Shown piece by piece: positions 30,319 through 31,420 of a stretch of DNA of 31,420 nt. How positions within the stretch are numbered: position 1 is the stretch's first letter; the number at the start of each line of letters is the position of its first letter. Location of the stretch: NCBI GenBank assembly GCA_964524995.1, contig CAZGDV010000023.1, forward strand, positions 1-31,420. The letters are read 5' to 3'. The position numbers and the translations under genes are program-made. Origin of the DNA: CAZGDV01 sp964524995. GTDB lineage: Bacteria > Chloroflexota > Dehalococcoidia > SZUA-161. The notes beneath the pieces are model-generated. The model was not told the DNA's origin and searched no databases. It saw nothing but the letters and a program-made list of their open reading frames with translations.

Positions 30319-31078
30319 CCCCCTTGCCTATGCAGGCCTCGATCACTCTGGGGTCCTTGACGATTTCTTCGGGCGTGCCATCGGCAATCAGCTCGCCGAA
30401 GTCCAGAACGATGACTCTATCGACTATCTTCATGAGCTCGGCAAGCTTGTGCTCGATAATGATCATGGCTGGGCCTTCGCTGTGCAGCCTACCGAATCTG
30501 CCGCCCTGATGCAGTCGCCTTATCGATTTCGCCAGCAGGTCTGTTTCGGCGGGATTCAGCCCACTGAATGGTTCGTCCAGGAGCAGCAGCTCCGGGTCCG
30601 TGGCGATGGCGCGGGCTATCTCCAGTCGCCTCAGATCACCATGGGACAGGCACGAGGCGGGCTCGAGCGCCAGGTCTGATATTCCGGCGAACTCAAGGGC
30701 GTCCATTGCCCGCGCCTCGATTGTCTTGACCCATTCGCCTCTCTTCATCGCCCGTGGAGACAGGCAGGCCACCATGACGTTGGCGATGATGGGCAGACGC
30801 CGGAACGGCCTCGTTACCTGAAATGTCCCTGCTATTCCCCTATTCACTATGTCCCATGGTTTGGCTCTTGTGATGTTCTCGCCCTTGAACGTGACCTTGC
30901 CGGAGTCGGGTCTCAGTATGCCGGTGATCAGGCGCAGCAGGGTCGTCTTGCCTGCTCCGTTCGGGCCTATCAGGCCGACCATCTCGTCCCTGCCGACCTC
31001 GAAGCTGACGGCATTGACCGCGGTCAGCCCACCGAAGCGCCTGGTAAGGTCGGTGACTGCGAAGTACGATGGCGTCAA
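30311..31078 (-). CDS. livG: Branched-chain-type ABC transporter ATPase LivG
   Basis: A 255-residue ABC ATPase with FGGLTAVNAVSFEV, Walker A GPNGAGKTT, GIAGTFQVTRPFRRL as Q-loop, signature LSHGDLRRLEIARAIA, Walker B LLLLDEPFSG and the H-loop IIIEHKLAELM. GIAGTFQ and DPRVIEACIG are typical of LivG. I place the start at a TTG (31078), one base after the ligase stop, because GAGGAG lies seven bases before it and family similarity begins there; the frame is open 24 codons upstream as a shadow of the ligase gene. About nine extra residues (GGRFGRLHS) separate Walker B and the H-loop compared with usual LivG. Confidence 0.92.
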   Translation of the reverse strand: MTPSYFAVTDLTRRFGGLTAVNAVSFEVGRDEMVGLIGPNGAGKTTLLRLITGILRPDSGKVTFKGENITRAKPWDIVNRGIAGTFQVTRPFRRLPIIANVMVACLSPRAMKRGEWVKTIEARAMDALEFAGISDLALEPASCLSHGDLRRLEIARAIATDPELLLLDEPFSGLNPAETDLLAKSIRRLHQGGRFGRLHSEGPAMIIIEHKLAELMKIVDRVIVLDFGELIADGTPEEIVKDPRVIEACIGKGVG

Positions 31079-31079
31079 C

Positions 31080-31420
31080 CTAGGTCTCCTCGTGTTCCTC
31101 CCGAAGCTCCCTGCGCGATACCTTCCCCACGTCGGTTTTCGGGAGTTCACCTCTGAACTCTACAATTCTGGGCACTTTGTAGTGTGCAAGGTTCTGTTTG
31201 CAGTACTCCCGTATCTCATCCTCGGTTACTTTGCCCCGCGCGTCGGTCTCCAGAACGACAATCGCCTTTATGACCTCTCCGACATCGGGATCGGGCACCC
31301 CGAGCACACCAGCTGCCTTGATCTTCGGGTGCTGGTGCAAAACCTCCTCGACCTCGCGGGCGAAGACGGAGTAGCCCTTGTACTTGATCATATCCTTCTT
31401 TCTGTCGTAGAAGTAGAAAT
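31080..31420 (-). CDS. AMP-forming acyl-CoA synthetase, C-terminal fragment
   Basis: The gene enters from the right edge; 112 C-terminal residues are visible. They begin FYFYDRKKDMIKYKGYSVF, the hinge (Asp-Arg-x-x-x) and A8 motif of the ANL adenylating superfamily, and continue with AREVEEVLHQHPKIKAAGVLG to ELPKTDVGKVSRRELRE, where the Lys after GK is the A10 catalytic lysine. The stop is one base from the livG start, so ligase and transporter ATPases are co-transcribed. An acid imported by the transporter could be trapped as its CoA ester here. Fatty, aromatic or other specificity cannot be told from this half. Confidence 0.88.
   Translation of the reverse strand, partial: FYFYDRKKDMIKYKGYSVFAREVEEVLHQHPKIKAAGVLGVPDPDVGEVIKAIVVLETDARGKVTEDEIREYCKQNLAHYKVPRIVEFRGELPKTDVGKVSRRELREEHEET

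Noticed and set aside
1..31420. CRISPR arrays, tRNA or rRNA genes, intact insertion sequences
   Set aside because: Reading both strands I found no regularly spaced repeats, no T-arm/anticodon pattern and no complete transposase.

Overview
This 31.4 kb window reads as a chromosomal stretch of an anaerobic bacterium, most likely a Chloroflexota (Dehalococcoidia-like) lineage. This is inference from gene content: acidic and Thr/Pro-rich linkers after the lipoprotein cysteine, GH57/DUF5752/GT4 clusters, DUF5679, HicB, a branched-chain-type transporter and benzoyl-CoA-reductase-like genes. GC is high by eye. No rRNA, tRNA, CRISPR array or intact insertion sequence was recognised.

Layout. (1) 1-1493, minus strand: an operon of two small ribbon-helix-helix proteins followed by two TauE/SafE-type permeases, the second cut by the window edge, behind a TTGACT-17-TATAAT promoter with a perfect palindrome. 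(2) 1536-6277, minus strand: a compact, translationally coupled cluster for a ribosomally made, post-translationally modified peptide (RiPP). In transcription order it encodes an S26-type peptidase, an HPr-kinase-like ATPase, a PqqD-like chaperone, a radical SAM/SPASM enzyme, a 54-residue precursor ending CGYCCDDD, a second S26-type peptidase and a glutaminyl cyclase lipoprotein. I consider this the most likely undescribed system here. (3) 6572-7519: an MscS channel. (4) 7657-12702: alpha-glucan genes (DUF5752, GH57, GT4) and a second GT4 on the opposite strand. (5) 12772-16630: a MarR regulator, a small membrane protein, an SDR, a tiny zinc ribbon, a relic of an oxidoreductase gene and an unusual regulator made of two copies of a LuxR-type helix-turn-helix unit.

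(6) 16691-24342, plus strand: a catabolic run of a GMC-type flavoprotein, two 2-hydroxyacyl-CoA dehydratase/benzoyl-CoA reductase family subunits, two paralogous ATP-dependent activase subunits, and a large OYE/2,4-dienoyl-CoA-reductase-like flavoenzyme. Subunit order and sizes resemble the bzdNOPQ class of ATP-dependent benzoyl-CoA reductase. (7) 24381-25821, minus strand: an epimerase-like protein and a HicB antitoxin whose toxin partner seems truncated. (8) 26165-31420: a branched-chain amino acid-type ABC importer split over two convergent units, livJ/H/M on plus and livG/F on minus, the latter behind an acyl-CoA ligase cut by the window edge. The importer, ligase, ATP-driven reductase and MarR regulator together suggest uptake, CoA activation and reductive attack of an aromatic or other cyclic carboxylate; that link is inference.

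Several gene ends and one intra-operon gap carry long perfect inverted repeats without a U-tract. Predicted promoters use TACAAT or TATAAT -10 boxes.
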